A stretch of 64,000 nucleotides of DNA from CAWCON01 sp963797185 (GTDB taxonomy: Bacteria > Patescibacteriota > Saccharimonadia > Saccharimonadales > UBA4665), in contig CAWCON010000003.1 of the NCBI GenBank assembly GCA_963797185.1, forward strand, positions 248,001-312,000, in the 5' to 3' direction. Position 1 is the first letter of the stretch. Each line of letters starts with the position of its first letter. Position numbers and translations under genes: made by a program. The notes under the pieces are model-generated. The model made no database searches. It was not told the DNA's origin and was given only the letters and a program-made list of their open reading frames with translations. Positions 36,496-45,469 of the stretch are shown here, piece by piece.

Positions 36496-37251
36496 ATGAA
36501 TATACCATTTATGATGCAAAGGAAAATACATGGTTGCATATATGAGGGCTATGATAAGAGAGATGCAGTAGCGATAACCTTTGATGATGGACCGAATCCA
36601 GAGGTTACGCCCGAGATCTTAAAGATTCTAAAAAGTAAAAACGTTAAGGCCACTTTCTTTCTTGTAGGAAAGAATATAGAAAAGTATCCGGAAATTGCTA
36701 GACAAATAACGAGGGATGGGCATGATATCAGTAACCATACGTACACACATCCTCGCTTAGTCGATCTTTATGAAAATATAAATCAAGGGGAACAAGACGT
36801 AATTAATGAGATTCAAAATTGTATAGATACAATCAAAAAAATTACAGGACTTGCAGAAGAAGAGATACGCTTTTTTAGACCCCCGTTTACCAGTTGGAAC
36901 GAGGAGCTCGGAAGAGTAGTTGAACCATTTTATGGACATAGAGTTGTGATGTCTACTGTTGGGTCTAGTGATTGGGATTGGGATAATAACAATCATCAAT
37001 GGAATGATGTAGATGATATTAATTCACAAACAAAAAAGATCTTAGAATCGGTCCGTAAAAAAATAAAGCCGGGTTCTATAATTGCTCTACATGATAGCGC
37101 TCATTACGGGATTAAGTATTCGAATTGGGCGAAACGTGCCGTCCCTACTCTAAAAGCTCTCCCAACAATTATAGATGATATTAAAATGAGAGGATATAAA
37201 GTTGTCAAATTGAGCCAAATGGAGTTTAAGGGCAAGAATGATCGACACTAG
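36496..37251 (+). CDS. Polysaccharide deacetylase (NodB domain)
   Basis: About 251 aa. ITFDDGPNP holds the catalytic base and the first metal ligand, SNHTYTHP gives the two His ligands, and the FRPPFTSWN motif and LHDSAH near the end complete the NodB fold. It removes acetyl groups from chitin-like or peptidoglycan-type glycans. No signal peptide is visible, so it may act in the cytoplasm on precursors. The start at 36496 follows a TATGAT hexamer by 7 nt; ATG 36484 and TTG 36466 are alternatives in the same frame. Confidence 0.85.
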   Translation: MNIPFMMQRKIHGCIYEGYDKRDAVAITFDDGPNPEVTPEILKILKSKNVKATFFLVGKNIEKYPEIARQITRDGHDISNHTYTHPRLVDLYENINQGEQDVINEIQNCIDTIKKITGLAEEEIRFFRPPFTSWNEELGRVVEPFYGHRVVMSTVGSSDWDWDNNNHQWNDVDDINSQTKKILESVRKKIKPGSIIALHDSAHYGIKYSNWAKRAVPTLKALPTIIDDIKMRGYKVVKLSQMEFKGKNDRH

Positions 37252-37272
37252 TTTCAATAAGAATTAAAATAA

Positions 37273-38214
37273 TTAGTCTTGTTGAGTAAACCAAGAGTAC
37301 AGTGATGCCCAGAATATTAATGAGTAAATAATAAAAAACAACATACCCGCATAAGTATGAAAAAGACTAAATGCAATTTGTGGGTTAATATAGTAACCAC
37401 CAAGTATCAAAACGAATATTCTTAAAATATTAAAGCCAAAGAGTACTATTAGTGCCGGTAAAAAAGTAAGCAGGTATCGCTTATGATTAAATCGATGCCA
37501 ATCCAATATACCAATAAGCCCATAAAGACCCGTAAAAAGCGCTATTGAGTCTATTCCTGAGCAGTATTTTGATATGTTGATACCAAACTTGCTTAGGATG
37601 AGCGTTTGTGGCGGAGAGTACGTGGCATGAATACCAGTGACTTTTAGTAGAAATTTAACACTACCAAGAGCCAAGGATGCTAACGTAGCCCATAAACTAT
37701 ACACAAGGTATAGGAATGCTATGAATACTATCGCCATCGAAACCGATAACAATAGTTCCTTTTTGTAAGTTGTTAGTAACATATAAATATTACGGATGCC
37801 AAAGCTAAAACAAAATAATAGTAATACTGCCGCAATAATAAGCGCATGTGCTGCAATTAATAGTATGAAACTGTGTTGATGATCAATTATCTTACCAATA
37901 AGATTCCACTCGGCCATTAATAGTATTATCGACCCAATTAACCATAGAAGATTGGCTCTTTTCCAGCGAACTAATTTCGGATACTGTTTTTTTTGCCACA
38001 AAAGAATCACAAAAGCAAGGGTGCCAAATAAAAGAGCTTTTCCTGTTCCTCCGTAAATCTGAAACCCATACTTATCAACGAGCCCATGGCTAATAATTCG
38101 TGGACCAATAATACCAGAAGCGATCATAAAACAAACTAAAAAGACTGCTAAACGTATCAGTATTGGCTTAGCAGTCTTTAAATGTTCGATCGTTTTTTTA
38201 CTGTACGTTTGCAC
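37273..38214 (-). CDS. Exosortase/archaeosortase-family transpeptidase
   Basis: A 313-aa protein with about eight membrane helices. The catalytic triad of the family is visible: Cys218 in KYCSGIDS, Arg265 in FNILRIFV and His286 in FHTYAGM. Such enzymes cleave the C-terminal sorting signal of exported proteins and attach them to a membrane or cell-surface molecule. The start codon is GTG and lies inside the end of the gene for a protein with exactly such a signal (17-bp overlap), so the two form a dedicated sorting pair. Confidence 0.88.
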   Translation of the reverse strand: MQTYSKKTIEHLKTAKPILIRLAVFLVCFMIASGIIGPRIISHGLVDKYGFQIYGGTGKALLFGTLAFVILLWQKKQYPKLVRWKRANLLWLIGSIILLMAEWNLIGKIIDHQHSFILLIAAHALIIAAVLLLFCFSFGIRNIYMLLTTYKKELLLSVSMAIVFIAFLYLVYSLWATLASLALGSVKFLLKVTGIHATYSPPQTLILSKFGINISKYCSGIDSIALFTGLYGLIGILDWHRFNHKRYLLTFLPALIVLFGFNILRIFVLILGGYYINPQIAFSLFHTYAGMLFFIIYSLIFWASLYSWFTQQD

Positions 38215-38665
38215 TTGAATTGTGCCGACGGATTACGAGAAATGCTCCACCTGCTGCTATTGCCGCAACAACACTTGCTATGACTCCCATTTCGGGTACA
38301 GAGTTAACAACAACTGGTAGAATAGCTATATTAATACCGCTGTCGCCAGCCTCATTAACTTGTCCGCTGGCATTGCCTTGATCACTGCCTTTTACTGCAG
38401 TTACTTGAGCTGTTGCGCCATTTGGGCATAGAGATGCTGGACTAAAGTTTACGGTATAGGCTCCTGCCACAGTAGTTGGAGGAGAGATTTGTGTATTCCC
38501 GTCACATACCACTGTTACCGTAGCACCACTGACTGGACTACCTGAGAGTGAATTTAGTGTGACCGTACCGGCAACAATGGTCTGACCATTGTCAGCAAAA
38601 GCTGTAGCTGGCAGGATCATTAATACAGCGGCAGTCGCTAAAATGGATGCCAATAACTTCTTCAT
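38198..38665 (-). CDS. Exosortase substrate with VPEM-type C-terminal sorting signal
   Basis: A 155-aa exported protein. Residues 1-24 form a signal peptide ending in AFA. The mature part is an Ig-like or carboxypeptidase-regulatory-like beta domain (TLNSLSGSPVSGATVTVVC). The C-terminus has the three-part sorting signal: VPEMG at about 123-127, a small-residue-rich helix (IASVVAAIAAGGAFLV) and an RRH cluster. The start has GGGAGAGGAG upstream; the frame is open to 38683. It overlaps the exosortase gene. The polysaccharide cluster next door is a possible source of the anchor glycan. Confidence 0.85.
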   Translation of the reverse strand: MKKLLASILATAAVLMILPATAFADNGQTIVAGTVTLNSLSGSPVSGATVTVVCDGNTQISPPTTVAGAYTVNFSPASLCPNGATAQVTAVKGSDQGNASGQVNEAGDSGINIAILPVVVNSVPEMGVIASVVAAIAAGGAFLVIRRHNSSANVQ

Positions 38666-38816
38666 ACAGAACTCCTCTCCCAACCCTTATAAAACTTAAT
38701 ACTCAGGCTAAATATGACTTATAATTGCCGGGAACGCAAGGATAAAACAAACAATACTTTTCCACAGATTTTTATTTGCTGCCTTCTTGCTGGTTAAGCT
38801 GTTATAATCTCTATTA

Positions 38817-39050
38817 ATGTTGCGTCGTGTCATGACTTCCCTAACCCTAACAGGTTTTATTTTTGGCTTTGCTGGGTGGAGCTATATCGCTCTTGTTGCT
38901 CTTGTTCATCCGCATACATTAGGCTTACAATTGACTCACTTTTGGAAGTATCCGCACGAAGACACCTTTGGAGAAGTAAGTTTTGTAATCGCTCTAATCT
39001 GTTGTTTTACCTATAACCTCATCAAAGACAAACCAGCATCTCGAAAATAA
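38817..39050 (+). CDS. 77-aa two-helix membrane protein
   Basis: The ATG lies 8 nt after a perfect TATAAT, so the gene is likely leaderless. Hydrophobic helices at about residues 8-30 and 53-67 are separated by a His-rich loop (HPHTLGLQLTHFWKYPHED). Function unknown. It is divergent from the exosortase pair. Confidence 0.55.
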   Translation: MLRRVMTSLTLTGFIFGFAGWSYIALVALVHPHTLGLQLTHFWKYPHEDTFGEVSFVIALICCFTYNLIKDKPASRK

Positions 39051-39056
39051 GAAAGT

Positions 39057-39584
39057 CTATTGATGATCTGAGGAGACGATTTCTTCCCCGTGCTCGATAT
39101 CCAGAATTTTAACATGCATCGGAATATGTCGTTCTTCACGGAACATCCCAGCCTCATCAGTATCGACCCAAGTTGAGGTACACAGGACTGCAATGTACCG
39201 CTTTCCTGCACGCTCGGCTATGATTTCGAGTGCGCCGTCACATGCTTCGGAGTGGAGTTTACTCTCATGCACAAAACGATCTTTTTCCTCACCAGCTTCA
39301 TTAAGCTCATCTGCAATTTCTTGACGTTTTTTCGCCGCAACTTTTTCTCGAACTTCCTTTGTTACTGGCTGATCACTCAACTCTTCATTATCACTTATTA
39401 CGGTAATGTCTAGTTCCTCGACATCCATTTCCATAAGTTTAACGCCATCATCTTCTAATTTTCTCATGCACTCAGATAGCAGATAGTGATCAGCTGAAAT
39501 ATCGCATTGGACCGCACATCCCCTGCATTTATCAGGAATTCCTAATTCATCTTCCGACAGGAATGTAGGCTCCAAATTCTCCAT
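39057..39584 (-). CDS. 175-aa unknown acidic protein with Cys cluster
   Basis: The N-terminal region has DKCRGCAVQCDISADHYLLSEC, a CxxCxxxC arrangement that could bind zinc or an iron-sulphur cluster, followed by an acidic linker, a Lys/Glu-rich coiled region and a C-terminal strand-rich part. No family recognised. It lies 54 nt after another unknown minus-strand gene. Confidence 0.5.
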   Translation of the reverse strand: MENLEPTFLSEDELGIPDKCRGCAVQCDISADHYLLSECMRKLEDDGVKLMEMDVEELDITVISDNEELSDQPVTKEVREKVAAKKRQEIADELNEAGEEKDRFVHESKLHSEACDGALEIIAERAGKRYIAVLCTSTWVDTDEAGMFREERHIPMHVKILDIEHGEEIVSSDHQ

Positions 39585-39638
39585 AGATGCCTATCATTAC
39601 ATATTTAGAGCCTCAAAACAAGAACGAGGAATACGTTG

Positions 39639-41267
39639 TTATTTTTCGAGGAGTCTTTTAACAGCGTCTAAGCGCTCTGTAAGTTGCAAGTTGGTGAGCC
39701 GCAATCGCTCATTTTCAACGGCGAGCTCTTCGTTGCGTTTTTGTAGCTCTTGTACAATACCACCCACAGCTACGGTTGCTTCTTCCACTGGCGCCGCTTC
39801 TGGTTCGGGGTGCTGCTCGATGGCGTTACCGTCTTCAACAACTGTCTCACCGATTCTTGGAATAATAGTAAGGCGTCGCGGGGAGGCGCCAATAAGCCAT
39901 GTCATCATTTGAGCATGGATTTCTTTTACTCTTGGGGTAACACGTTCTTCAATAAGAGTAACTGGTAGACGGTTATACTTGGTTGGCTGCAAGTTTTGGT
40001 CATAGATAGCCTTCTCTGACGTAAACCATTTCTTAGCAACTAAATCGAGTGTCTCGCCGAGGGGCTTGTCAAAATAGTTCAAAACCCGATCAGTAATTAA
40101 GGAATTACCACTGTGACGGAAATTCTTTGCACCTAACTGCTGAGCGGTCTTCTTGCGATAGCTGAGTACTTTGCGCCATTCAAGTGGTTCACCCAATGTT
40201 TCTGATAAGGTTGCTAAGGTATCGGCACGGAGGGCATAACAGGCATTGCCATAGCTGAGACTTTCAGCTACAACGTGTTTCAATGTTGCCCCGTCATGTT
40301 GTGGCTCAGTTATCTCAGCAATAACATAATCTGGCGAAAAGTACGATGACTCTTCTGGTTCGGTTTCATCTTCATCCTTGTTGATTTGGTCATCTTCTGG
40401 GGTGATTACTTTGTCATCACCGTTAAATACGACTGACTCGAAGTAGGAAACACTAATATTGCTACCAAAAGTATCTTGAAGATCGCTACCGATAATTCTC
40501 AATCCTTGTAGCCGCGCCTCGACTTCAGAATGCATCAGCCTTCGAAAGCCTACTCTTCGTTCGCCATCACGATAAATTTCAGAATCGAGCAGTACCTCAT
40601 CGCTGGCAATGGTATCTGCTACTAATGAACCAATCTCGTCCCATTGCAGGAGAGCTTTATCGATACTGGTGACCGGAGTGGCGCCGTCTCTGGCATAGAC
40701 TTCGCCCAGAGCGTGAATGGCGTAGACTGTACGATAGAACCTGGTAGCAAGACTGGCATGGTTATTGTACGACGCGGTCACATTCGGTGGTGGACCGGTA
40801 TTTGATGCCTCATGATGCAGCATTCGAATTGCCTTCACTCCCATAGCCAGACCTTTGGGGGTATCACGGCTGAAACCGGCAATAGCAGTCGCTTTTAAAA
40901 GAGCCATTTCATCATATGGTGCTAGGCCGGCACTGCGAAACCGCTTGAGCGTTAGACTATACGCGGCTGCTTGATCAAGCGTCGTAACAGGGCGAGAAGC
41001 CCATGGATTAAGATTTCGATACTGGCTGGTAATACGGGCAATAATTTTATCAGGTTGATTGGCGGGGTCAGCAACTGCTTGCTGATGAAGTGTTTCCATC
41101 ATGGCTGGTAATTGCTCCGTGAATTGTTCCACAGTAGCATCATCAATATGAAGGCCGTCGTTAGGACCGAGTAATTGCTGGATGCGCCTCCAAAGGTCAA
41201 TATCCGTTATAACAGGACGCTCGGGAGCGGGAGTATCAATGCGAGACTGTTCATTGTTGAGGATCAT
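39639..41267 (-). CDS. 542-aa unknown protein with C-terminal coiled coil
   Basis: TATAAT lies 7 nt before the ATG, a clear leaderless start. The protein is soluble and mostly helical, with an acidic linker at about 295-310 (DDQINKDEDETEPEESSYF) and a leucine-heptad coiled coil at the end (ELAVENERLRLTNLQLTERL). No enzymatic motif is recognised; a structural or DNA-associated role is possible. Confidence 0.55.
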   Translation of the reverse strand: MILNNEQSRIDTPAPERPVITDIDLWRRIQQLLGPNDGLHIDDATVEQFTEQLPAMMETLHQQAVADPANQPDKIIARITSQYRNLNPWASRPVTTLDQAAAYSLTLKRFRSAGLAPYDEMALLKATAIAGFSRDTPKGLAMGVKAIRMLHHEASNTGPPPNVTASYNNHASLATRFYRTVYAIHALGEVYARDGATPVTSIDKALLQWDEIGSLVADTIASDEVLLDSEIYRDGERRVGFRRLMHSEVEARLQGLRIIGSDLQDTFGSNISVSYFESVVFNGDDKVITPEDDQINKDEDETEPEESSYFSPDYVIAEITEPQHDGATLKHVVAESLSYGNACYALRADTLATLSETLGEPLEWRKVLSYRKKTAQQLGAKNFRHSGNSLITDRVLNYFDKPLGETLDLVAKKWFTSEKAIYDQNLQPTKYNRLPVTLIEERVTPRVKEIHAQMMTWLIGASPRRLTIIPRIGETVVEDGNAIEQHPEPEAAPVEEATVAVGGIVQELQKRNEELAVENERLRLTNLQLTERLDAVKRLLEK

Positions 41268-41407
41268 AGGGTGTATTATAAAATATACAACTTAATTTGT
41301 CTATTAATGATCGGCGGCGCTGCTTATAATCGATAGGCTTGACTACTAATAGTGAAGCTGTAATGATACATGCGTTAGATGGAAGTCGGACCTACAAGGG
41401 AGGATGC

Positions 41408-41650
41408 ATGTCATCACCTCAGCCGAGACGGCGTGAAATTGGAACTTCACTGATTACGGCGGTTGCTAGCTTTGTGCTTTTGATAGCACTGATGGACACT
41501 GCCATTAGCTCAATGACAGCGAATGCCTCAGCCCACCTACCGTGGAACTCAGGAACCTACTTTTACACTGGCCTATCAATCTTCGTGTTTGTGTTGTTTC
41601 TCTCCAGTTTTTGGTCGGTAGCTGTGGCAATCACTCACAATAGCAAATGA
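41408..41650 (+). CDS. 80-aa two-helix membrane protein
   Basis: The ATG at 41408 has GGGAGG upstream. The frame is open back to 41339, just after a TATAAT with a TGC extension, so a longer N-terminus is possible. Two hydrophobic helices (about 13-34 and 50-72) are joined by a polar loop. The 3' UTR is a large structured RNA. Function unknown. Confidence 0.55.
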   Translation: MSSPQPRRREIGTSLITAVASFVLLIALMDTAISSMTANASAHLPWNSGTYFYTGLSIFVFVLFLSSFWSVAVAITHNSK

Positions 41651-41784
41651 TGCTGCACTGTAAACAGTTCCGTGTCATCCCACTTCTCTGACAGCCCCCA
41701 CGAGACGCTCGCCCTAAGACGAAGTCTGCTCAGCTTATTGCAAGTTGAACAAACTAGATCAAAAAAGGAAACTCTTGGTGGGGT

Positions 41785-41932
41785 AAGCCGTGTGCGGTAA
41801 TTGAAAGGTTCCGGTTGTTAACTCAACCGTAGCAGCCATTAGTGATTAGTGAGACTAAGGACAACCTAAGTGATTATCATCACTTTATCCCCTTCCCCCT
41901 CTTTCACTTTCTTCTTTCCACACGGCTTTTTT
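41785..41932 (+). ncRNA. Large branched 3' UTR RNA ending in a terminator
   Basis: AAGCCGTGTG (41785-41794) pairs with CACACGGCTT (41919-41928), which runs into six T. Inside are a CGGTTG/CAACCG hairpin, AGTGA/TCACT pairing and a pyrimidine-rich stretch of about 35 nt. The closing AAGCCGT stem is shared with the hairpin that ends at 14820. By position it is the terminator of the 41408 gene. The preceding 41651-41784 holds nothing I can assign. Confidence 0.65.
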
Positions 41933-41949
41933 CATGACTACAACCGGTG

Positions 41950-42026
41950 TTAATCACTGTGCCATTCATGGCGATAGTGGATGGTGACGCCACGGTAAAC
42001 CGAGAGACGAAGGCTGTAGTGGTTAA
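41950..42026 (+). ncRNA. Cloverleaf-like structured RNA of unknown type
   Basis: An outer 12-bp stem (TTAATCACTGTG with TGTAGTGGTTAA, several G-U pairs) encloses three hairpins: GCCAT/ATGGC, GTGG/CCAC and CGGT/ACCG. It is not a tRNA: the T-loop consensus, the anticodon-arm spacing and a CCA-ready acceptor are absent. It lies between a terminator and the leaderless gene at 42070, so it could be a free small RNA or a ribozyme-like element. Prediction is by eye. Confidence 0.4.
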
Positions 42027-42069
42027 AAGTTTTGCTTTTGTGATGACTTTGTGACATTATATTTTCATT

Positions 42070-43089
42070 ATGTCCCGTCGTCATGGCAGTTATAACGAGC
42101 GCTTTCTTCCTAGCACAAAGCCACATGTTTATGAGTCTGATCCGGAAGGAATAGTGAGTGATCTTCGTTGTGGCCGGGCTGGTCCTGCCAACACGCTTCA
42201 AAAGCTCACGGCACTTGGCAAAAATAATCCTGAAGGGATGCGTTTGGCTGGTGAGCTGGCGATTGATATGGCTGCCAAAGCTCCTAACGTTCGTAGTTCC
42301 AGGACATTACTTAATCAAGCCGGTGAGATGTTTCATAACGTCGAGGAGATGTATTCTCAAAAGGGCTATTGGCCCGATAGTACTGTGACAAGAGTAGCGG
42401 TTCAGTCGGCAATGTTGCCAGCCTACCGAGACCGGATCTTGCGTGAAAAACTCCCTGAGCGGCCGGTTGCTGAGACAGCCTATGGAAAGACACTGGAGGC
42501 AGGCAGCTTTATGCTTGATGTGACGGCAATCTCACCCTATGCCAATAATCCTCTGAAACGTTCCAGAATTACCGGCTGTCTTGCTGAGGTCGCTGTTTTA
42601 GCACTGGCCCAGCGAACGGCACTTCAGATCGGTCCCGAGAGTTGGTTTCCATTTCCAGCCTACTTCAGTGAAGAGGGTCGTCATAACGATCGACACAGTC
42701 GGGAACGTTCCAATATCGATATGGTAATCGTTACTGACCAAGGTGATCCAATGAGCGGTTCGCCGCTCAGTATCGATTATCGATTACAGATAAAAAGTCG
42801 TCCGTATAAAGTATCTGAGTCTCAACCACCATACAAACGAGGTATCTCAATGATTTGCGTAAATCCACAGCTCGCTGCCAATAGTCATGAAGTAAATCCG
42901 ATCAGAAAGATTATTACCGAATGCACGGTTGAGCGAAATTTATCAGTGGCGGGTCAGAGTGAGCAAGCCAGTCGTATTGCCTCACACCTTGATCATCGAA
43001 TCGAATTATTCTTGAATCTGCTCGACACCACACCACAAGAACAGACATCGTCAGCTGATACAGCGCAGCTGACACACATCAGCGCCTAA
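42070..43089 (+). CDS. 339-aa unknown protein, weak nuclease-like signature
   Basis: TATATT lies 6 nt before the ATG, a leaderless start. The protein is soluble. In the C-terminal half SNIDMVIVTDQ followed about 25 residues later by DYRLQIKSRP resembles the D...(D/E/Q)xK core of PD-(D/E)xK nucleases, with Gln replacing Glu; this is suggestive only. The N-terminal half is helical. No partner methyltransferase is nearby. Confidence 0.5.
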   Translation: MSRRHGSYNERFLPSTKPHVYESDPEGIVSDLRCGRAGPANTLQKLTALGKNNPEGMRLAGELAIDMAAKAPNVRSSRTLLNQAGEMFHNVEEMYSQKGYWPDSTVTRVAVQSAMLPAYRDRILREKLPERPVAETAYGKTLEAGSFMLDVTAISPYANNPLKRSRITGCLAEVAVLALAQRTALQIGPESWFPFPAYFSEEGRHNDRHSRERSNIDMVIVTDQGDPMSGSPLSIDYRLQIKSRPYKVSESQPPYKRGISMICVNPQLAANSHEVNPIRKIITECTVERNLSVAGQSEQASRIASHLDHRIELFLNLLDTTPQEQTSSADTAQLTHISA

Positions 43090-43160
43090 TAAATTTTCCA
43101 ATCAAAACCCCTGTTTTTGCGTGGTGGGCTACATCAGAGAAAAGCAGACAGACTCAATGA

Positions 43161-44027
43161 TTACCGTAGCGTAAAAGTGGCGATTAAGCCGACGTAGGCT
43201 AATTTTGACATCGCGTTAATGGCGGTTGTTAGCAGCAAATTCTGCTTTTTATAATAAGTGAAGCAAAGGACCGTTCCCTCAATCAGAGCAACGACCGGTA
43301 CGAGGATAGTGGCATGCCCGAGGCTGGCACTGGTAAAGATAATCACGGTTAAGACTGAGGCTAGTGCCGGATGCATCAGCTGACTGGCGCGCTGTTGCAG
43401 CAGGCCGCGAAAGTACACTTCTTCGGCAATAGCAAAGACAACACTGGTAACCGCAACCAGGGGCAATGAGGTATGGCCAAAACCATAGAAATGACGCAGT
43501 AGTCCGTAGCCGATCAGTCCCAGCAATTGGCCAATAACCAGCATGAGCGGCAGCGCCATGGTGTAGCTTTTTAATGATAACTTACTGGCTGGCAATGGTT
43601 GGCCCATAGTAAACGCGTAACGATAGACTAAGCCCAAAACGAGTAGGCTGTCATAGAAGACGACGGTTTGAGCAAAAGCACTGCTTTGCGGCAAACTCAA
43701 GCTAACCATTAAGGCCAGCGGTATAATAGCGGCACTGATAGCCAGACTGCGAGCTTTTTCGTACCAGAGAGCCAGTCCCAGTAAAAGTGCCAAAGCCAGT
43801 CCCGTCATGTAGACGCCAAAAATCGGTCGCCACCACAGCGACAACTCTGCACCAACGAGGGTAATAATAATGTAGACACTCACCCACAGTTTGGGAACTG
43901 CGCGGCGAATGGTACGTGGCAGGTGGGCAATGGCGCGCAGTAATTGTTTGCTTCGGGTGCTAAAAGCAGCACCGCTGACGGGCGCTGATTTAGAAGAATC
44001 ACGTGGTTGCTCAACCTGGTTTGCCAT
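43161..44027 (-). CDS. CPBP-family intramembrane protease
   Basis: A 288-aa membrane protein with about eight helices. The motif AEEVYFRGLL supplies Glu202, Glu203 and Arg207, and GHA supplies His238, the residues of the CAAX/CPBP (Rce1-like, Abi) family. These are intramembrane glutamic proteases that process lipoproteins, bacteriocin leaders or prenylated peptides. The next upstream gene ends 3 nt before it, so they form an operon. Confidence 0.85.
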   Translation of the reverse strand: MANQVEQPRDSSKSAPVSGAAFSTRSKQLLRAIAHLPRTIRRAVPKLWVSVYIIITLVGAELSLWWRPIFGVYMTGLALALLLGLALWYEKARSLAISAAIIPLALMVSLSLPQSSAFAQTVVFYDSLLVLGLVYRYAFTMGQPLPASKLSLKSYTMALPLMLVIGQLLGLIGYGLLRHFYGFGHTSLPLVAVTSVVFAIAEEVYFRGLLQQRASQLMHPALASVLTVIIFTSASLGHATILVPVVALIEGTVLCFTYYKKQNLLLTTAINAMSKLAYVGLIATFTLR

Positions 44028-44030
44028 GTG

Positions 44031-44246
44031 CTAGCCTTTCCCTTGCTTGTAGGCGGCATAGATTAATAAACCGACCAAAACAAGTACAATCGGTAAGAAG
44101 TACTTAAGATGTAACCGTTTTTCCTTGGGTGACTCTGAATAGAAGAGTTCAACGATAATTAACAGCACGATTAACAGCACGGTATTGATCAGCAGTACCG
44201 TCTGTTGCAGATTACTAACGAAGTGGAACGGTAGTTTTAAAAACAC
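44031..44246 (-). CDS. 71-aa two-helix membrane protein
   Basis: GTG start. Helices at about residues 14-34 and 48-65 with a Lys/Glu-rich loop (SESPKEKRLHLKY). It ends 3 nt before the CPBP protease gene on the same strand and is probably co-translated, so it may be a partner or substrate of the protease. Confidence 0.5.
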   Translation of the reverse strand: MFLKLPFHFVSNLQQTVLLINTVLLIVLLIIVELFYSESPKEKRLHLKYFLPIVLVLVGLLIYAAYKQGKG

Positions 44247-44400
44247 TGTCTAATGCACCATCCTGTTATGGAAGCAACAGTACTAGTTTTATTTGTAATT
44301 GTCAATTTATATGTCGTGGTTATGCTTTTGGTATGAGTCATCGAATGGTTCATCGCACTACAGATAATTTCTTCTTGGAAAAAAGCATTAGTAGGGTGAT

Positions 44401-44495
44401 GAAGTAAGGGAGCCAGAGGCCGAGCGAGCGAAAGTGGAGCAGTCAAAAATGACCGCCAAACTTTCGCTGCTCAAGCCCCGACTCACCTTACTTAC
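44401..44495 (-). ncRNA. Giant 3' UTR hairpin
   Basis: GAAGTAAGGGAG pairs with CTCACCTTACTTAC, GAGCGAGCGAAAGT with ACTTTCGCTGCTC and the inner AGTCA/TGAC, making a nearly continuous stem of about 40 bp around a small A-rich loop. It starts 27 nt after the stop of the 44522-45280 gene, in its sense. No U-tract follows directly, so it is not a standard terminator. The remaining gap to 44247 shows no ribozyme core. Confidence 0.7.
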
Positions 44496-44521
44496 CTCGC
44501 GCATGGCGCAAGGATTTGTCC

Positions 44522-45280
44522 CTACACTGGTTGTTCGTGTTGTTTAGGCTTTGGCCCAATATACTTCTGAAGCTTGATGACTATGATTGCCGCAGCATTT
44601 TTTGCTGCTATTGTGAGGGCAAGCGCATCGATAATGTAGAAGCTGGTGGTATATGCCTTGCCTCCCGGATGGTGACGATTAGTGACAATGTACAAGCAAG
44701 AAGCGATAATTACCGCACAAAGCACGAAGAATGGGAGGGTAAGGCCAGTGCCGAGTCTAATCCAACGGACGCGGTTTTTGATTGCCGCAGTAGGATACAG
44801 CGATTTGCCCCAGCGAACGAGAGGATAGTAATGGATATGCCCATCTATTTCTCGATAGCCGACGGCAAGTGATTCCAAACCACAGGTGGTTGTATCTTCG
44901 TGATTTTTCCCCATCATCGTGTAGTAGTGCGACCAGTAGCTGTTGCCAGGCGTTGTCCAAACGACGAAACCGTCAAAGAATGTGAGCTTGGCAGCTTTAT
45001 AAATGACACGCAAGGCGTCAAGTGGCAGTAGTTCCAAGTTGTACTCAGAAGGTTGCGATTGCGTCGGAAAATACCGTTGCCATTGCGCCAGTTGTGAACC
45101 AGTTAGTTCTGGGAAAATGTCCAGAACAGCGTCGTAGAAACTAGTCGTAAACTTCTGGTGCCAATCAAGCAAAGCGTCGAACTCGCAGCTTATCAAAAGC
45201 GTTCGTAGTTCGTCGGCTTGGTCGTGGCGTTGTTGACTGTTGGAGTCGAGGACCTCGGAGGCAAAACTCTCAAACAACAT
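44522..45280 (-). CDS. 252-aa membrane protein, unknown
   Basis: The first 150 residues are soluble and helical with Trp/Tyr-rich parts. Two hydrophobic helices follow at about 172-190 and 210-232, and the C-terminus is basic. AAAGGA lies upstream of the ATG, and a near-perfect promoter sits about 45 nt further up. No family recognised. A giant hairpin follows the stop. Confidence 0.6.
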   Translation of the reverse strand: MLFESFASEVLDSNSQQRHDQADELRTLLISCEFDALLDWHQKFTTSFYDAVLDIFPELTGSQLAQWQRYFPTQSQPSEYNLELLPLDALRVIYKAAKLTFFDGFVVWTTPGNSYWSHYYTMMGKNHEDTTTCGLESLAVGYREIDGHIHYYPLVRWGKSLYPTAAIKNRVRWIRLGTGLTLPFFVLCAVIIASCLYIVTNRHHPGGKAYTTSFYIIDALALTIAAKNAAAIIVIKLQKYIGPKPKQHEQPV

Positions 45281-45324
45281 ATGTAGGTACGTCCTTTCTC
45301 AAAGTATGTGAAAGTAACCCCTAT

Positions 45325-45353
45325 ATTATAGTATAAAAAGCATTAATTTGCAA
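45325..45353 (-). promoter_or_regulatory. Sigma-70-type promoter, near consensus
   Basis: On the minus strand TTGCAA, a 17-bp spacer and TATAAT. It drives the 252-aa membrane protein with a leader of about 40 nt. Confidence 0.82.
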
Positions 45354-45469
45354 GTTAAAGGCGTTGTTGTCAAACTAAACCCAAAGGATATAAATTAACT
45401 ATGAAAGTGTCTAAAGTCCAAAGTAGTAATACGAGTTCGGGTTGGGGGATGGAGAGGAGGATGTGGTGA

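Noticed and set aside
39110..39160. CTGATGAGG on the minus strand at 39139
   Set aside because: Inside a coding region, without pairing stems around the core.
41950..42026. tRNA gene
   Set aside because: Arms are present but T-loop, D-loop and anticodon-loop consensus positions do not fit.
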